Source: a virus. Taken from it: a stretch of 37,316 nucleotides of DNA. The stretch lies in the IMG/VR virus record IMGVR_UViG_3300025108_000160, positions 1 to 37,316 of that record; one strand, written 5' to 3'. Of the stretch, positions 34,910-37,316 are shown piece by piece. A program made the position numbers and the translations under genes. Position 1 is the stretch's first letter. Each line of letters begins with the position of its first letter. The notes beneath the pieces were generated by a model. That model made no database searches, was not told the origin of the DNA, and was given only the letters and a program-made list of their open reading frames with translations.

Positions 34910-37316
34910 ATGGCTGACCTAAAGATTTCCCAGTTGGCAGCTTTGGCAGGTGCCAATCTTGCCACTGCTGATGAGTTGGCAATTGTTGACAGCAGCGCCA
35001 GTGAAACCAAGAAAATCACGGTTACAGACTTGGTGGGGAATGCCACCACGTTGATTGCTGATGCCACGATTCCTGGGGCAAAGATTCTTTTTGGCGCCGG
35101 GGATATTGCTGGAGCGTCGATTGCAGATGGTGGCATTAACACTGCAAAAGTGGCTGATGACGCGATTACAGCAGCAAAGCTAGGGAACGAATCAACTGTC
35201 GATCTAGTTACGACGTTGCCAGGTGCTGGTGCGTTTACCGGTCAAATCGCATTAGATACAGACGACAACAAAATCTATATCTGGGACGGTTCAGCGTGGC
35301 AATCCGTTAAAGGCGCTGGCTCTGTCAACGTTGTTAATGGCAACACGACTGGCATTCTCAACATCACCGTTACCACTGTTGGCGACACGGTAACGATCAC
35401 GCCTTCTTTCGATAACACGACTGCTGCCGCTCAGTTTTTAGGCGGCCCTACTGGTGGAACTGGAGTAGTTGGCTATAGGGCTATTGTCGGCACTGACCTT
35501 CCAACGCCAACCACAAGCGTAAAAGGCGCTGTGATCGTCAATGGCGAAGGTCTTCGCATGGACGGAGACACGATTGAGGTCGATAACGATGTCACGGCAA
35601 ACAGCAGCACCTATCAGGCTGTCCAATTTGATTCAAAGGGTTTAATTACAGCTGGCCGAGACATTACAGCTGCTGACTTGCCTGCTGCTACTTCTGGTGC
35701 GGTAGGTGCAATCAAGCCTGGCACAGGTTTGACAATGGGCGCAGCTGGTGCGTTGAACCACACCAATGCGTTAACGGGAGCAACTGCAACCAAGGTCACG
35801 TTTGACGCTCAGGGGCACATTTCGTCAAGCTCTGCGTTGATTGCAGCAGACATCCCTGACCTTGATACAGCAAAGATTACAACCGGAACTTTTGCCACCG
35901 ATCGGATTGCTGATAATGCAATCACAGGCGCAAAGATTGGCGATAAAGCAACTGCAACGATTGCAAGCACCACTCCTAATGGTGGTGAGTTCATTGGTCA
36001 GTATCACTTCAACTCACTAAACCGTGAACTGTTCCTTTGGGACGGTAACGTTTGGCAGCCAATTGGTATCAGTGTTGGCGAGATTGTTCTTTCTGGAACG
36101 TTTGACGCGTCAGCTGGTGGCGGCACCGGCTTGGTGGATTCTGTTACGTCTGAAGGAACAGCTGTTGGCCTTGTTGTTGGTCAAGCGTTACCAGCCGCAG
36201 CTGAGACCAATAAAAACTATTACTTGGTTGTTTCACAGCCTGGAACGATTTCATCGGGCAACGCTCCAAACGTTGCACTTGCACCGCCTGATTTCCTTTT
36301 GTCGAATGGTGGCGCTTGGACCAAGATTGACGTTTCTGACACGGTTGTTGCTCAACAGGCTTCCAACGTTTCGTTTACGCCTGCTGGTGGTTTAAGCGCC
36401 AACAACGTTCAGACTGCACTTGAAGAGCTTGACACTGAAAAGATTGGTGCAGCTAGTCCAACGTTCACAGGTGACGTCACGATTAGCACTGGTGGAACGC
36501 TGATCCTTGAAGGCGCTACAGCGAACGCCTTTGAGACGACGCTGACTGTTACCGATCCAACGGCTGATCGAACAATTACGTTCCCCAATGTGACCGGCAG
36601 TGTTGTAACGACTGGGGATACTGGAACGGTTACAAGCCTGATGATCACCGATGGAGCGATCGTTGATGCGGATATTAACGCTAATGCAGAAATTGCTGTT
36701 AGCAAGTTAGTTGATGGCGCTGCACGTCAACTGCTTCAGACTGATGCTGCTGGTACGGGTGTCGAATGGACTAGCAATGTTGATATTCCTGGAACGCTTG
36801 ATGTTACAGGTGCCGCAACTCTTGACAGCACTTTGGTTGTTACTAGCAATGCAAATGCTGCAAGTTTCATCCCTACGGGTAGTTCAGTACCTACAAATGG
36901 GGTCTATTTACCTGCGGCGAATACCTTAGCTTTTGCCACTAATACTTCCGAGCGTATTCGTATCGGGGCCAGTGGTCAGATTGGGCTTGCTGGTGCAAAC
37001 TACGGCACGAGTGGTCAGGTGCTTACTAGCGGAGGTTCCGGCGCTGTTCCAACTTGGACCACTCCAGCCGCAGGCAGTCCAGACAGCATTTCTGAAGGCA
37101 ATACCAGTGCGGAAGTAATTGACACTGGTACGGATGGTCGTTTTGTTGTCACGACAGAAGGCAGCGAGGCGCTACGAGTCGACAGCTCGGGCAGGCTCTT
37201 AGTTGGTCAGACATCTGCCGCTGGAGACACTGGAACTTTCGGTCATGTTCTTATTAACGGAACCTCTGGAAATGCAAACGGTGCAATTGCATTACACCGC
37301 AACACTGCATCTCCCA
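34910..37316 (+). CDS. Side tail fibre (partial, 3' end outside window)
   Basis: ATG 34910 opens MADLKISQLAALAGANLATADEL and the frame remains open for 802 codons to the edge. It is Ala/Thr/Gly/Asp-rich and beta-repetitive, with repeated segments such as DDAITAAKLG, DNAITGAKIG and SPTFTGDVTISTGGTL, and TSERIRIGASGQIGLAG near the end. This is a typical phage fibre shaft leading to a chaperone or receptor-binding tip that is cut off here. Its phase is compatible with the fragment at 1-170. Confidence 0.9.
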   Translation, partial: MADLKISQLAALAGANLATADELAIVDSSASETKKITVTDLVGNATTLIADATIPGAKILFGAGDIAGASIADGGINTAKVADDAITAAKLGNESTVDLVTTLPGAGAFTGQIALDTDDNKIYIWDGSAWQSVKGAGSVNVVNGNTTGILNITVTTVGDTVTITPSFDNTTAAAQFLGGPTGGTGVVGYRAIVGTDLPTPTTSVKGAVIVNGEGLRMDGDTIEVDNDVTANSSTYQAVQFDSKGLITAGRDITAADLPAATSGAVGAIKPGTGLTMGAAGALNHTNALTGATATKVTFDAQGHISSSSALIAADIPDLDTAKITTGTFATDRIADNAITGAKIGDKATATIASTTPNGGEFIGQYHFNSLNRELFLWDGNVWQPIGISVGEIVLSGTFDASAGGGTGLVDSVTSEGTAVGLVVGQALPAAAETNKNYYLVVSQPGTISSGNAPNVALAPPDFLLSNGGAWTKIDVSDTVVAQQASNVSFTPAGGLSANNVQTALEELDTEKIGAASPTFTGDVTISTGGTLILEGATANAFETTLTVTDPTADRTITFPNVTGSVVTTGDTGTVTSLMITDGAIVDADINANAEIAVSKLVDGAARQLLQTDAAGTGVEWTSNVDIPGTLDVTGAATLDSTLVVTSNANAASFIPTGSSVPTNGVYLPAANTLAFATNTSERIRIGASGQIGLAGANYGTSGQVLTSGGSGAVPTWTTPAAGSPDSISEGNTSAEVIDTGTDGRFVVTTEGSEALRVDSSGRLLVGQTSAAGDTGTFGHVLINGTSGNANGAIALHRNTASP

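Noticed and set aside
1-37316. tRNA genes, CRISPR arrays, insertion sequences and integrase/attachment sites
   Set aside because: I saw no cloverleaf with a TTCGAAT-type arm, no regularly spaced repeats, no transposase motif and no tyrosine or serine recombinase. An attachment site cannot be argued without an integrase. A covariance search would settle tRNA.
34910-37316. Internal DNA repeats in the fibre gene as a mobile or phase-variable element
   Set aside because: The repeats (DDAITAAKLG-like) are protein-level shaft repeats with diverged codons, as is normal for fibres.

Overview
The window is almost certainly part, or nearly all, of the genome of a tailed siphovirus-type phage of a marine unicellular cyanobacterium (Synechococcus/Prochlorococcus-like). 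The evidence is the gene order: small and large terminase, DUF4055-type portal, MuF-like head protein, scaffold, HK97-fold capsid protein, connectors, tail tube, frameshifted gpG/gpGT chaperone, 725-aa tape measure, NlpC-like protein, tail hub and side fibre. Many small proteins also resemble families I know from cyanophages (beta-barrel protein, DUF3310, the secreted virion-like set at 2118-4602, C39-like peptidase). I see no integrase, tRNA, rRNA, CRISPR array, insertion sequence, DNA polymerase, RNA polymerase or photosynthesis gene. Family names rest on remembered motifs and gene order, not on searches.

Layout. (1) 1-2846, plus strand: end of a fibre-like gene, then small accessory and virion-like genes with two intrinsic terminators. 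(2) 2791-4602, minus strand: four overlapping genes for a membrane protein and three secreted proteins. (3) 4625-6891, plus strand: small membrane proteins, a C39-like peptidase (possible endolysin), a dCTP deaminase-like enzyme and small conserved genes. (4) 6870-10583, minus strand: a recombination module with RecB-type nuclease, Sak3/DUF1071-like annealing protein, RusA-like resolvase and small proteins. (5) 10642-15294, plus strand: a RecA-fold RepA-like ATPase with iteron-like repeats, ribbon-helix-helix and zinc-ribbon proteins and many tiny genes. (6) 15314-37316, plus strand: packaging, head, connector, tail and side fibre. The fibre gene runs off the right edge; the left edge begins with the C-terminus of a similar gene, so the source may be circular or circularly permuted.

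Genes are packed tightly. ATGA, GTGA, TGATG and TAATG overlaps are common, implying translational coupling, and about a dozen supported genes are shorter than 60 codons. The most notable structure is regulatory. Three sigma70-like promoters (9797-9825 minus, 13272-13300 plus, 14274-14302 plus) all have 17-bp spacers, carry related AATGG-N4-CCATT or GGTATGCC sites, and should make transcripts beginning with a small hairpin whose loop contains GAGA. The recombination and replication modules are separated by two opposed promoters whose -10 boxes are the arms of one palindrome (10604-10618), so they cannot both be occupied at once.
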